The translations under genes and the position numbers were made by a program. From contig JACBWW010000004.1 in assembly GCA_020086605.1 (NCBI GenBank), forward strand, positions 36,870,618 to 36,934,617: a stretch of 64,000 nucleotides of DNA, in the 5' to 3' direction. This document shows, piece after piece, positions 1 to 13,154 of the stretch (its first letter is position 1; each line of letters starts with the position of its first letter). This stretch comes from Lanius collurio (lineage: Eukaryota; Chordata; Aves; Passeriformes; Laniidae). Under the pieces are notes generated by a model. That model made no database searches. It had not been told where the DNA came from and saw only the letters and a list, made by a program, of their open reading frames with translations.

Positions 1-1131
1 AAAAAAAAAAACACAACAGAAATCTCATATGGAAAATGATGAAACAGCCTTTCTTTCTGAATTCTACTGCTTCACTTATCATTTGTGTCTTACTTGGTTA
101 TGCAGGTGTTTCCAGGGCATGAGGAAAGATCTTGATTTCTGGAAATAATTTTTTGTTAATTTTTGGGTTTTTTTACAATACTAGAGTAATTAATGAATTT
201 TGTGGTAATTTAGTAATAAAAGCTTATTTTTAAGTAAAGGATGCTGATCAATAGAATAATTTTCATTTTCTGGAAGACTTCTCTTTCTCAAGGAAAAAAG
301 ACTGAAGAATCTAGTACATGGATTTGCCAGACTTAATAATCCATCTTTCCAAACTAAAACTTTACACCATAGGCAGCATTGGAGAAAAGGATAAGAGATG
401 TGCAAAGGCAGAATTAGACCCCTGGTGCTCAGTCATTTTGCTGATTGTACTCACCATTGCCTCTGATCTGCACTGCACACTCCAATCCCTCAGCAGCTAC
501 AGAGACTCTTGGTCAACTCCATTCCCCAGGCATCGCTGCTGAGGGCCTTGTGTCAGGTACTCTCCATAAGTAACAAGCATAAAACACCAACTCCAACAGA
601 TGGAAGAGCAGAACCACCTTCAGGAACTGGGAGGGGAAAGCAGGAATTTCCTGTTAATGCCTTTTCCATGTCTTCATTCTGAACAAATAAAAGGAGCTAT
701 GATATATCATACTACTGGGGCCAATTTTCATCACTACTATTGCTTTGCTTAGTTCCTTGAAAACAAGCAGGTTTCTTGGGGAAGCTTTATTAAAAACAAT
801 GTGAAATTTTCTTCTGACTATTCTGACTTTAAAATGCTACTGAGATGAGATAAAGAAAACTTAAAAAAATTAGTTTATTCCCAGTTTTCCCACCACACGT
901 ATCCCCTGATGATTCAGATCTAGTCTCTGTCTTCAGAACTTGCATTCTTTTGAAGGAAAAGGATGCATATAGGGAGCATACCATCAGCATTTTGATGAGG
1001 GCATACAGGACAGACATACAGGCTCATCCCTGAGACTTATTTTCAGCTTCTTTCTTTTCCTCCTCTGTACAGCAAAGGCATTTCACAGAATTTACTCTAA
1101 AAAGCGCTAAGTGATTTGGGGGTTTGTTTTA

Positions 1132-1162
1132 TCTTGTTTTTTTTTTCTTTTTTTTTTTTTTT
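1132..1162. repeat. T-rich low-complexity run
   Basis: Nearly uninterrupted T run with one C and a short G/T lead-in. It could be the A-tail of a retrocopy on the minus strand, but no recognisable retroposed sequence lies beside it. Confidence 0.85.
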
Positions 1163-2940
1163 GGAAGTAGTAAACTTTCTGGACTCAGCATCCCCAGACT
1201 ATTTGCAATGTCAAAATGAGTTCCCCTGTGTCATTTGATCTGATTACTAAGTAATGCTAATGGAGGATATAGTAATGAAATCGGAAGTGTTTGGATTTTG
1301 GTTGTTTTGCCAACAGTAAAGATAAAATATTTTTATTCTAAATTGTCTGGAATTCTTAACAGCAGAAAGGGCAGGAGTTGTCTAAGTGAAAATAAAAAAA
1401 AGTAAACATGCCACATTTTGGTTCAGATCAAAAGTTTTGGAGTTTTTTTAAGTTTAGCTACTGAATTAAAAAATCAATTATTTTTACAGCTCCTCCTAAG
1501 AGGCTGTACCAAACAGTATTTTTCTGTCTGAAATTTTCCCACCATGGAAAATCCTCAGTAAATCCTAAAAAGGTGATGGTTCAGAATAACTTAAAAGACC
1601 ATACCTGGAGGTTTTTTGACAAGGCTGTGAAACACAATTCCCTGTGTGCTCTCTCAAGGCCCAAAGACAAACTGTGGACATCACAGTTTTTCAGCTGCAA
1701 GTGGAAGAATTTCCTGGCAGAGCTGTAAGACAATCACATGCCCAGGAGTGGGTCGGTGGTGCAGGGAGTGAAAGGCGAGAGCAGCTCTGTGCTCAGGATG
1801 CACAGGCAGCCCTCTGACATGTGCAAGGGGAAGCTGCTCGCTGACTCTTGGACTCTGATCGTCTAGGTCACAGTTTAGGACTAAGGAACAAACTGTCTTT
1901 TCCAACCTGTGGTTATGTCTATTGGCTGTTAAATGGATATGAGGAGCTACAAGCCGTGTATAAATTAGTACTGCTTATAGATCTGTGTTTCAGGAATGGA
2001 GGTGACAAAACATAAACACTTTGTCTCAGAACAGCTAGTTGTAATTGTGGGGAGACTGGCAAGGAGAGGAAAAAGAGAAGTGATTCAATTTGTGCAACGA
2101 ACTTTATTTGGTCTATTTGGTCAGTGACCGACAGTTATCAATAATCAGCTGGTTGTATGAAGTGGGTTTCACAGTGCAATTCACTTACACCAAAAAAGAT
2201 GGTGACTGAACATTAAGTAAATAGTGAAAAACTATGAAGAATTTAGAATAATTTTTACTAATTTGGAAACTGTCACAAAATTAATTTAGAAACTTCTCAT
2301 AGTCTTACTGTTTTTCAGTGTTCAATGCATGGTTGGGAGCTTTTTTCCTCTTGCTCTTTCCGTGCAGGATGCGTGAAGACTGTAGCAATCAACAAAAACA
2401 CTACAGCACTTATTGCAGAATCTGCATGATCCAGATTTAAATTGGTGCTGTCAGCTGGCTATGTGCAGTACAGATCTGTCAGGGACCTCAGCAGTATCAG
2501 TCAGAGCAGGATCAGTGCCCCATCTGGCAAAAGAACATCTCCACATTAAGACTGTTTTGAGTCACAGGAACATCTTCCCAGAGAAGTACTTCCAGGGCTT
2601 TAGAAGGAACAAGTTCAAAAACAGTTGAATTTTTGTGGGAATACTGTATCAAATTCTGAAGACACCTCAAAAATCCTAATCATCCTCCATCCATGCCAGA
2701 GGTTACACCTGCACTGGTTCAGCAGCTGCTAAACACTTACTGACTCATTGCCAATCTTCACATACGTGGATGTTGGTCACCTTCCTGTCTTTTCCTTAAA
2801 GAAATCTCGCAGTCAATGTACCTTCAGTTCGTGAATCTGCCTATTTAACACTAAGGTTGTATTAAAACTACAAAGTATATTTGGAACTGGTCCTTGTTTT
2901 TGTGTTAGGAGCTAGCTTTAGGTGGATTATCCATGTAGCA

Positions 2941-3180
2941 ATTAAGGCTGTTCCACGGTGTGCCCTAAGCAGGATCAGCGTGTTGATCTCTCGCAGTAGT
3001 CCAGGCACGTGGGTGTTTCCAGGCAACAGCCCTCCCTGGAGCGGTCCCCAGCAGCTCAGCACTGCCTGCCTCGCCCAACAGCTGGGTGCTGGCAGACTGG
3101 CCAAAGCCGCCTTCTCCATGTGCACCTACAGTGGGGCTGAATCCAACGGTGGTCACTGCTACCCTGGACAACAACAGCAT
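2941..3180. other. Small GC-rich, CpG-retaining patch
   Basis: About 240 bases are clearly richer in G+C than the flanks and keep roughly eight CpG dinucleotides, which is unusual in this CpG-poor window. Frames on both strands stay open through it (122 codons on plus, 83-85 on minus), as expected for GC-rich DNA with few stop codons. I recognise no protein family in any frame, and no flanking splice pair is convincing. It could be a decayed repeat, a regulatory element or an unidentified exon. Confidence 0.4.
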
Positions 3181-6100
3181 ACAGCATGTGGATTGATACA
3201 GTATCTCAGAGGGCATCTGTTAAACACAGCTGTTATCTTCTTGTTTTAACCATTAGGAAACCGGAACACAGAAATCATTTGCCTTAGGTAATCCAGAAAT
3301 TTTGTATAGGAAACAGAAATAAATTCCAAGTGACTGGACTCAGAGTACTGTGCTTTACCTACAGGAACACACACACATTTTTTGATCTCTTATAAAAAGA
3401 GAAGACCTTTCAACAATATAGATTTGTTTTAAATATGGATCTCAAAAGACCCCAAAGTCTGGATGGCAGATTTGAACTCTGGGTTGCCTAGGGTTATTGA
3501 AATCATTTAGAAATAGCCTGCTGCATGTAGCTGCACACAGCACAGAGCACTGCTGTGGCTGTTAATCACAGCACTGTGTAAACATATTTTCCATTTAGAA
3601 TTCAGCATACGTTTAATCCTTCAGTTCAGAGAAATGCTGACAACAAAGAATTTTCATCTGGCAGATTAATTTCTCTTTTATTACCTCTTCAGAAAATCCT
3701 ACACTGGTATCTCATCTTCTCTCTAAATCATCCAGAGAGTACAGGGAATTGGATATACCTGCGGTCAACGGTTGCCAAAATATTGTTTATAGCTAATAGA
3801 CAACCATCCAAAAAAATAACTGAATATATTTGTATAAGACTGTGAGGGAAAAAAAAACACTGGAAAGAACAGAGTTGCAGGAAGGTCTTTTTAGGTTTGT
3901 ATTCCCCTTGATGATATCAGATGAGATGTTAAAAGACAATCTTAACTGCTCATAGGCATTAAGAAAATGTGGTTTATGGCAGCTCATGACGGCATCACAG
4001 CAAGAACATGAAGTTAAATTTTACCAGAAATTATGAAGGTTTTTTTCTGAGTCGTTTGTGTTTCCATCCCTGGGGAATGACCTACCTCTGAACTGAGGAA
4101 AATGTAACTTTTACAAGTACGTTTTCCATGGATGCTGTGTAGTTTCATTAATTATTAGAAATAATCAATTATATTTGTAGTGCAGTCATCATTACAGTAG
4201 TACAGGCAATTAAAACCATCAATAGAGTATACAGATCTATAAATAGCTACAACATAGCATGCAAAATAGCATAGCCAGGCTTCTTGTTTCTCACACAGAA
4301 TGCAAAAGATCTGGGATTTGCCAGCACACAGACTGCATTATGTCCTTCAATTTCTCTTGCAGTGTGCTGTGGTGCTGTGAGCTGTTAACTGTTGCCTTAA
4401 GCTTCAAGGAAAATCTACTTAGGTAGCAGATGAGGTAATATTTTTGCATGGCTTTGTCAGCAGTCTAGGAGCCATCACGAAAAAAAATATGCAACTTTTG
4501 AGATGAAGTACTTTTAAGAACTTCTAATTCTCCGGCTTCTACTACCACTTCGTGAGAAATTTAGCCAGGTACCCATGACCATGGTGTTAGGCTGCACCAA
4601 AGCTTTTCACGTGCAGTGCTGGAGTCATCAGTTCACACCGACAGCTTCTAATGGACCTGTGGTGCACTGATTCAGTGTCAAGAAGTGCTGAACAAAGTGA
4701 AAGCAATGCCTAGGCAGCACTACTGATCCCCTGTGGCATGGCATGCACTCAGTACACCAGGATGGTGTTGTAGAGGGGAGAGATTGGAGAGAGAGGATAA
4801 CAACTTTATTAAAAATGACTGCTCCTGCTAAAAGAGAAGAGAAGGGAGATATTAGTGGACCTGCTGACTGTGCACAGAGAGAACAGATGTTGGAGGTTAA
4901 TGGAGCATTAATAAGAGAAAGAAAATCAAAGTCTTCTAATACCTGGAATGGTTATTTTAGTCAGAGGATTCTTTACTGAAATGCACAAGATTTAGTTGTA
5001 GTTGAAATATAAAGTAAGACACTGCATGGCCTTGTTTACCATAAAGGGTTTCAGCAAAGCTGTACTTTGCTCCAGGATAGCCCTCTCTGAATTTCTCGCT
5101 TCAAAAGTATTACCTCCAGCTATTGCTATCAACTTTATTTAACTGTAATCATCTTCTCTCCAAATACGCATAAAATTGGAACCTTCCTTCGGCAGAATTA
5201 TTTTGTGTAATGAGGAACAACAGATTAACGAAAGAAAAAGGATACTTACACCAAGGAAAAAAAAATATTTAGTATATAAACATATTCTGTATTTATGATG
5301 TACAGTTACAAGACATAAATTAACAGCTTATTTTTTGCTGTTTTACCAGCAGTAAACTGTGGAGATAAGTGATTTCCAACTGGTTCCTAATAATTACTGT
5401 TTCTAGTAATAATAAAGATTCCATCTGACGCTATAAAAATATAATTTATAACTTCAGGATTCTGTTTTCTTTTAATAGAGTGACACTTAGGCCTGTGAGA
5501 TCCCCAACTCGTTATGAAAATAGTTTAGAGATCACTGTGTGCATTTCATTGCTAAGTAAAAGAACTATGAGCTGGCAGACTTAGAAACTGAAATCAATTT
5601 TTTATTGAAAGAAGCCTCAAGGAGTGAAAAAAGATAGCAAAGTATTCTCAGGCTGCTCAGATGAAGCTTCTCAGAGTGGCCGTATATCCTTGCTTTTCAG
5701 GTGACACTCATTTCTTTCAGGAACTGCTTGGGGCACTCTGGAGGTGTTCAGGATTTGAGTTCATTAGAAAAATGTTTTTAGTTTTGTAACCACAAAAAGT
5801 TTCCTTTTTACTGCACTGATCAGTAATGATTCTCCCTCAGTGTCTCATGACAAATTCAATCAGACACCAGGTTAGCAGGAAAGTTCTGTATCCTGAGAAA
5901 CACAAACATATCACTGTTGAGTTAAAATCTGGCCATAGTGATGCTAAATTGTTTATTTAGAAGATATTTCTGCATGACTGTTGTATTTATTTGAAAATAT
6001 AATCCAGATTGAAGTGAGTAGTTTGTTTCTTTGTTTTAATAAAAAGCTTTTCTGAGTGGTAGAAAAATGGAAACCAGATCAGGCTTATTTAACACTTTGC

Positions 6101-6889
6101 TTGTGAACCATGAGACTACAGCTTACAAACAGAATAAATGAAGCTACAAGCTGGGTATAGGCAACAGGCTGTTGGCCTTTAGTTTGCTTTAGAATTAATG
6201 TTTAGCTCAGATGGTACAGTGATGAGCCCCGAGTTAAGCAGAAAATGTGCTTCTGCTGTCAGTGTATTTCTCCTCCCTTCTCAGTCCAGAGCCTTGTTGC
6301 CCATATTGTCTCTCCTACACATACGCCAGTCTGCTTCCAGGTTTCTTCTGGAGGGAGCCAGCTGCAAGTATTTCAGTAGTATAAAGAACAACAAAAAAAA
6401 ATGAGTTATTAATGTCTGGGTTTCTAAGTGCAGATAATAGACTGAGAAAAGAAAAATTTAAGCTAAATAATTGCAGAATTTTCCTAAAAGGGAAACCTTC
6501 TTGACTGTGAGGGGAAGAAGCAGAAGCCTCATCCCTTGAGACTTTAATTGCACACCAGAGCAGAAAAAATATTGCAAAATATATTTTTAGTGAAAGGCAG
6601 GTGTGTTTCATAAGGTTATTTCAATGAGGAAACATTTTGGAGTTAAACACTATATTGGTAAAATAACAAATGGAATTATTCAGTAGTGTTTTCCATATGT
6701 AATTTCAGGATGTCTTTTATTAACAAACAGTGTTGTAAACACATTATAGAGTCTTCCATATGAAACCAGTTTCTTTTGTTTTGCTCTCACACCCTCCATG
6801 GTAATAACAAAAGTATTGTCAAATAAAACAAATGGTTCCTGCTATTTCATTCTCTCCACCTCCTAATGCCAAATCCTTCAGAGGAGCAT

Positions 6890-7060
6890 AAGTTGCCATA
6901 TTGGGCTAGACCAGGATCCTATCTCAGAGAAAGACCAGCAGAACATTTATTTCAGAGTATTTAGGAAGTAACACACAATACATCTGTATGAGCTATCCAT
7001 TGAAGCATAGTTCCCAGCCCCGCTTCCTGAGCTAGAAGCTGCCTCTAGACCAGAAGAAGA
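6890..7060 (-). mobile_element. Ancient CR1/L3-type LINE fragment
   Basis: The stretch beginning 'tgccatattgggctagacca' and continuing through 'ggatcctatctcag' matches the reverse complement of the old CR1/L3-like family that is abundant in turtles and present across amniotes (pattern: gggtcagaccaaaggtcc... agtatcctgtctc... gccagatgcttcagag). Further along, 'ttcctgagctagaagctgcc' fits the same consensus at the expected spacing. The match is degenerate, with indels and a run of A-rich sequence after about 7050, as expected for a copy older than the bird radiation. The LINE sense strand is minus. The family identification comes from memory of the consensus, not from an alignment. Confidence 0.65.
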
Positions 7061-9983
7061 AAATAAAAATAATCTTTTAATGTCCCTGATCTGACATTGT
7101 GTCACAGTTGATAAGTATGAAAATTTTGATTCTGTTAATTCTAACTGCAACTATGAATTCTCTTAATATTGAAAAGGAGTGATCTGTGACCAAAACATTA
7201 AGGTAATTTAGATGTAATTGTGTATTTTGTGCTTTATTCCTATTTTTAATGGTCAACATCATTCTAAATCATGATTACCAACTATAGTGCAAAATTATCT
7301 TGAATGTACGGGTTTCTTAGTGTCAACAATATCTTTCAAAAGATGGCATTATATATATATATGTAACAATTTATACAAATTTATACAGTGTATGTGTGTG
7401 AACACATGATCAATAAATAAAGCAGACCTTGCAAAGAACCAGGTAGATAGGATGTGAAATCTTGGTAAATTTAAGACTCTAAGGAGATTAAGAACTTCTA
7501 CGTACGTCAGAGGTTAATTTTTTGGGTTTGGGTTGGGGTTTTTTTCAGATAATAGTATCATTAGCAAAGACGCAAGATAAGAAAGTAAGTGGGAAATTTA
7601 TATAAATGATGGTGGCAGTTTAATTTCTGCAACTGTCATTTCAATTCAACATTTAGACTCATATATTTGTCTAGCTACTGGTGCTCCTGGCTCTGTATCA
7701 AAAATGGCCTTGAAGCATCAAACAGACAATCCCAATAGGATAAAATTCCCAAAGACAAGTCTCAAACTCTCTTATGCCATTCCTCTTACAGAAGAGTGGA
7801 ACACTTCAAAAGAAACTGCACCACCTAATATTATGCAAACCATTACAAATGCTAGTAATTACTAGTAGCATATATGACTTATTAAATACTGGCCTTGTAA
7901 ATTAAGCAGTGTCCTAGGTTACCTTTTTATGCATATCATGGCTGAAATAGCAATGCTTCAAGCTGGAAACATCTGTGTAATGCAGACAACTTTTCAGTAA
8001 ATTCCTCCTATTACCTCAGCTATCACTATTTCCCATTTTTAGCAATCATCAATTTTTCATTGAAAGCAGAGCCTCAAGCATCAGCATATAATATGTTATT
8101 TGTATTTTATAGGCTTGGTGATGAAAAGCAGCATCAACATTCATCCTATACAAAAACTTTATAGACAATAAGTGATTTCGTACACATGTAGCAGTGTCAG
8201 ACCCTCATCCAGGTAAGGCACTGGGCAGTTGTATTCTTTTTACAAAACCTTCATTTGGCCAGGCACATGAGACTTAGTCACTTCTCATTCTAATCAGCTG
8301 CTTAGAGTAGTTGCAAGAAATTAAACAGCAGCTGTTTTCTGCCTGCCATATTAAATGGCTGCATTGCATTATTGAATGCAGTCATATGTTCCACCTAGTC
8401 ACTCTCTCCAGATCTCTTTTTCATTGTCTGGTGCAGGGAAATTTTCTCTTGAGAGCAAGAGGGAGAGATGTAACTTTAATATTCTGAAGTGATAGGCTCC
8501 CACAAGTCCAAAATTAAGTCCCTATATTTTTTTTCAGTTTACTTTGGCTTCCTAACAAGATCAAAGATTGTGTATAAATGTGAGAGATTAATTTAGTATC
8601 ACATTTCTCACAGCAAGAAAGCAAATATTTCTTAGATGGTCTAGGACATAGTCCCGGCAGCTGAAAGGAGGCAGTGTAAGATACAGGGGAGTTCTTCATT
8701 TCTCTTAGTTTAAAGTTACTTTTTAGAAAGAAAACTGCAGATTCAATAAAAAAGTTTAAACTGACTGTTTGTTTTCTTGTTTGAGCTTGTACATCAATTG
8801 TGATGAAATGGTGCTGGCTTGGTGGAGTGTATCATTGAAAGAGTCTTTCACATATACCTCACTCCAAAATACTCAGCTGATTTGCCACCTGGCACTGGAA
8901 AACTACCATGAAGGGAGTGATTACTGAAAAAGAGTGGGAGAAAAAGAAGACATAATGGTGTTCCACTCTTAAATTTGCTAAGAACACCTGTTTTTTGACA
9001 GTGGTAGGAAATAACAATAGAAAGTACTTAGGTAGAATGAAAAATTAAGAAATGTGCAGTGTCTGTAAGGAACAGTTTAGATTAAAGAATAGCTGAAAGC
9101 TATTATGTGCATCATCATTCCATCCATTTCACACAAAAGAGCTTCACAGAAGCTATGGCATACAGACACATTTGTTCTTACATATGATTGCCTCTAATGA
9201 AGATTATAGCTCGAAGAATATTCCATCACCGTTCCTCCAAAATCAAGAGACTGAGGTGAACTTCCTTACAGGGAACCACAGCCAAATGGCTTCTACTGTC
9301 TACACACACACCCTCTTGATATAAGTATAGTTAAAAGCAAAGAACAAACACAAAGGTGGCTCATGCCAAGACAGGTGAACTTGGACAGTCAGGGTGCCCT
9401 CATCACAATCATCAGTTTTGTGTTGTCTGTTCTGTGGTCATGCCCAGGACAGCTTTTCTCCATATGAAAATGAATTTTCCTCCATGAAGATCATTCTGTT
9501 AAATTATGCTACACATGACACAGGCTGGTAGAGCTACTGTGGTTCTTTGCAGGAAAACCAAAGCCATGCTCACAACAGTGAAATCTTGCTGGAAGTACCT
9601 ATTACATTATGTGACTACACATCACTGCCTGTAAGATGGATGGCATAATAAAGACGTGAAAGAGGGCACTTCTCAATTCAAATTGACAGAGAGAATCCCA
9701 GAAAGCCTATTTTAACAAGATTCAATGACTGCAGGACAGAACTGTTATGACTACATTTCTAACTTTCTCTCTTTTTCCACCCAGGCATTAATACTCTCAG
9801 GACATATGTGCCTTTCCTGTGGGTAGGAGCTGATAACTTGGGAGCTCAGATAAGTTAGGACTGTTAAAAGGTTATGTCTGTGACCTGAAAGCAGTATTTA
9901 AGTAGGGTGGCCTGTTTGGGCACACATTGTCTACACAAGTTCTGCTTTCCATATCAGAAATTAAAGGCTCTGTTGAAACTTAC
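7061..9983. other. Non-coding stretch
   Basis: AT-rich unique sequence with no supported gene. It contains a short (AT)6 run at 7351-7362 and a consensus 5' splice-like site on the plus strand near 8210-8219 (CAG followed by GTAAGG). That site has no convincing acceptor upstream, so I do not call an exon. Confidence 0.6.
7351..7362. repeat. (AT)n dinucleotide run
   Basis: Six uninterrupted AT units in AT-rich surroundings. It is a short microsatellite of no clear function. Confidence 0.85.
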
Positions 9984-10039
9984 CTGTGTTTGAGACTCAA
10001 GAGTTTCCACAGGCTGAGGAGGCACTGCTAAGTGAGAAG
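9984..10039 (-). other. Candidate 56-nt exon, unidentified gene
   Basis: Read on the minus strand, a long pyrimidine-rich tract (about 10042-10075) ends in TAG at the 10040/10039 boundary. It is followed by 56 bases that end CAG and run straight into GTAAGT, a textbook donor, at 9983. One frame is open across the block, using two leading bases and then 18 codons. It reads roughly SHLAVPPQPVETLESQTQ and ends in phase 0. The other two frames contain stops. I do not recognise the peptide. With 64 kb on two strands a chance acceptor/donor pair of this quality is not rare, so this could equally be a decoy, a cryptic exon or a non-coding transcript exon. Confidence 0.25.
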
Positions 10040-13000
10040 CTAGAGAAGAGCAAAAAGCTGAAAGCAGTAGAAGGAACTTAGGGGCAGAGATATGAGAGGA
10101 GACAAAGTGACAGCACAATTAAAACTGAAATTTTTTAAGAAATCCCATAAAATTGCAGAAGTGAGATGTTTACTCTCTTTCTTGGATTTTCTGCTCCTCC
10201 TTTTACTATCTGCCCTCTATAAATCCCTTCTTGCAGACTCCAGCGAACAGGAGCAGAAATTCCAGCAACAGACTCATTTTTTGCTCAAGCCACTTAGCAA
10301 TAAGGCTGGCAATATGAATTGCCAGTCACATCAGGCTATTATTGTAATCCTTTGTAAGAAGAAATTGGACCTGTTTTATAGGTCACATCACTTTTTAAAA
10401 AATGTAACCCAAGCAACACTCTGATTTAGGCTAGCATGGAAACACAAATCTAAAGACTTTAAACCAAAATGACAATTTGGGGGATGGAGCAGAGTCAGAC
10501 AGGGGCTGAAAACAAAAGATTATTTCTCCTGTGCCGTCTTTAATTATGAAGCGTAAGTATAAAATCCTTTGTAGCAAGTTCAATAAGAAAATCTAGTGGG
10601 ATTAGCAATTAGCACCATCAGGGTACTTTTAAACACTGCATCATCCATGCAGTGCCTTTGGGGATCAGAGAGGGAAATCTAAGTTCTTGCTCATTGTTGA
10701 CATTCCCATGGGGGGAATTAGAAAGCAACACATACTCATAGACAGAGACAGCACTTCTCAACGAGCCAGCCTAATGGCCCACTCACTGAGGTGACATATC
10801 AGCAAGAGTCTGCTCCTGAAATCCCATTGCTGTGGCTGCTGCTGTGGCTGCTATCTGGTTAAAATAACATATAAGGACAAGCAGGATCAAATAATCCAAC
10901 ATGCACAGCAATGAAGTGGGGCACGAGTTTATACCTTTAACAAAAGTTTTCTGGAACTTCTTCACTGGTAAAAGCGTTATCCAGATAGAAAAACATATCT
11001 CCTGTGAAATATCTTAAAATTAGAAAACAGAAGCTTTGGGTTGGCCAAGCCATACTGGTAGGAACATGAGATTTTTGATAATCAGATAACAGAGATGCCA
11101 TTTAGGACTGGTGAAGATCTAATATTTTTCTACATATCAAAAGCTGAATTTTATTTAGTTTCTTTTTTTGGATTGAAGAATTTTTAAAGCATTAGAGGTA
11201 TTTCACAACTATCACTTTCTTGACTGTAAAACTAATAAATAGCTTCAAGAGCCCAGGTTTGCTGCAGTTTCAAGACTGAGTACAGGACGAATCAAGGGGA
11301 TATTTTATTGTAGAGACATGGGAAAGAAACAGCTATCTTGCTTCCCTTCAATTCTAGGCCAGCCAAGGGCCAGTTTGAGGATAACATGTAACTTGGCAGG
11401 AGGTGTTTGCAGTGCTAAATTATAGAACTCCCTGTATGAAGACTCCTTGCCCTGATTTGCCCCTTTTAGTCCCTTTCTAAGCCACCTACCAAAGCAATTT
11501 CTGGACCTTCTGTTCAGTCTTGGTAGGGAGGAGAGACATCACGTATTTCACATCATCTCAGTGACAAAGCATAGGAAGTTAAAGTATTCTCTATACAGCT
11601 GTCACCTGTAAATATACTTAACAATCTTAGACATCAGTTTCTAGATATAGATTATCCTAAAATTTGAATCAAACACATTAGAGATGGTAGAAATTGTTCC
11701 AGTGCAAGTGTTAGTTCTTTGAAATGTCATTTACAGCCATGACATTTAAGTTTGCTTTTGCTTTTTGATCATGACACATGCTATGACAACTTTTTCTGAA
11801 GAAAAAGATATAGGATGAGAGTGGGAAAATAACAGTTCTGAGTCTGTCTCCCAGACATTCATATTAGGAGTATTTGTTCTTTTATTTTTCATAGGCAATG
11901 TTGTGTTTTTAGTAATTATCTGATTTTGTTTCCCAACCAAAATGGCTGTGGCTGTAGCAACCAGGCAGTGGGATATGAGGAATTAATCAGTGAGGAAAGT
12001 GGATGATAGAGAATAAATGTATTGACACAAAAATTAAATGAATGCAGGAGAGAGAAAATAAAATGTGAGTTAAAAGAACAGTAAATCTTGCATAGGAAGG
12101 GAGCAGGGCAGTTGTGAATGGGTCCAAATACTCCCTTACAACTTCTGTGATGACTGTAGATGCTGACAAGGTGACATTTTATGGTTACTCTCCTGACCTA
12201 AACATAAACCAAACATTAAGGGGCTGTTTGCAGAAATTGTCTTACTCTTGAGGCTCTCAGCTGTCTCTGTGAATGCTTTGTCCCTTTCTCCTTCCTTCAC
12301 TTTCTGTTCCTGTAGGCAAGATGATGAGTTTTATACTCTTCGATGTTCCTCTGTAGAATGTCAGCCTCAAAAATTCAGCTTGAAAATTTCTCTCCTCCCC
12401 CATCTATCTTCTCTCTTCTATCTCTGGGTGACATCTGGTGTATTGGCTGAGGTCTCCAGGCAGCTTTGTACAGCTCCAGACTCGCCTAGGGCAGCTGGCT
12501 GGAGTGATCAAAGGGGACGACTGAGTTGTTTTGTTTTTGCTGAATGTCGATTTCTTTAAGTCACCTTTGGGTTCTGGGGATTTTCAGGGCAGCTTTTTAT
12601 TTGTGACTGGCTTGCACACAGTCTTAATATTAGAAGACTGGAAGCAGATTTCAAAGAAACCTACAGTTTTCTTTAGTTCTTGAAATGTGCTCTCCTTCCC
12701 CATCTCCAGTATGCCAACTAAATGGAAGAAACTTTCACCTTGGAAACAATGGTTCTTTTTTTCAATGACAATGTTGTGTACTGTGGAGTCAATAAATTTT
12801 ATCTGAAGTTGTTTAAGGGGAAGTGTGGAACTGCCTTTGTTGACAGCAAAGAGCATTCTCCTCAGAAATGAAGCAAATTTAGGATGTTTATTATGCAGAA
12901 GAACTCAGAAAGAAAAATATGTATAGATTAATTTTTTTGTGGTGACGAAGTTCCACTGTCTTGCCATATCACCTTCATCTTTTATCCCAGCTTACTTTCA

Positions 13001-13130
13001 ACTTCTCACCAGTTTCCTTGACATAAATACTGGTGATAATCTTTCTAATATACAATTTCTAATTTAATTTTTTGTCTCTTTGTATTCTTCCCTTAACTCC
13101 TTCCCCCTTGCATCAAACTCTTCTCCATTC

Positions 13131-13154
13131 TTTTTTTTTTTTTATTTTTTTCCC
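13131..13154. repeat. T-rich homopolymer run
   Basis: T run interrupted once by A, at the end of a pyrimidine-rich stretch. There is no recognisable retrocopy attached. Confidence 0.85.

Larger units (their letters stand above)
1..6889. other. Non-coding stretch, mostly unique sequence
   Basis: No gene is supported here. The reading frames are short and have chance-like composition. Visible content is a T-rich run at about 1132-1162, two somewhat GC-richer patches (about 1690-1880 and 2941-3180, the latter with several CpGs), a purine-rich stretch at about 4770-4920 that produces a charged but unrecognised 78-codon frame, and otherwise AT-rich unique sequence. I see no CR1 3' end, LTR or RNA gene in it. 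Confidence 0.6.

Noticed and set aside
2881..3249. 122-codon plus-strand frame
   Set aside because: The frame is open only because the patch is GC-rich. Opposite-strand frames are open as well, there is no recognised domain and no splice context. It is kept only as a composition note.
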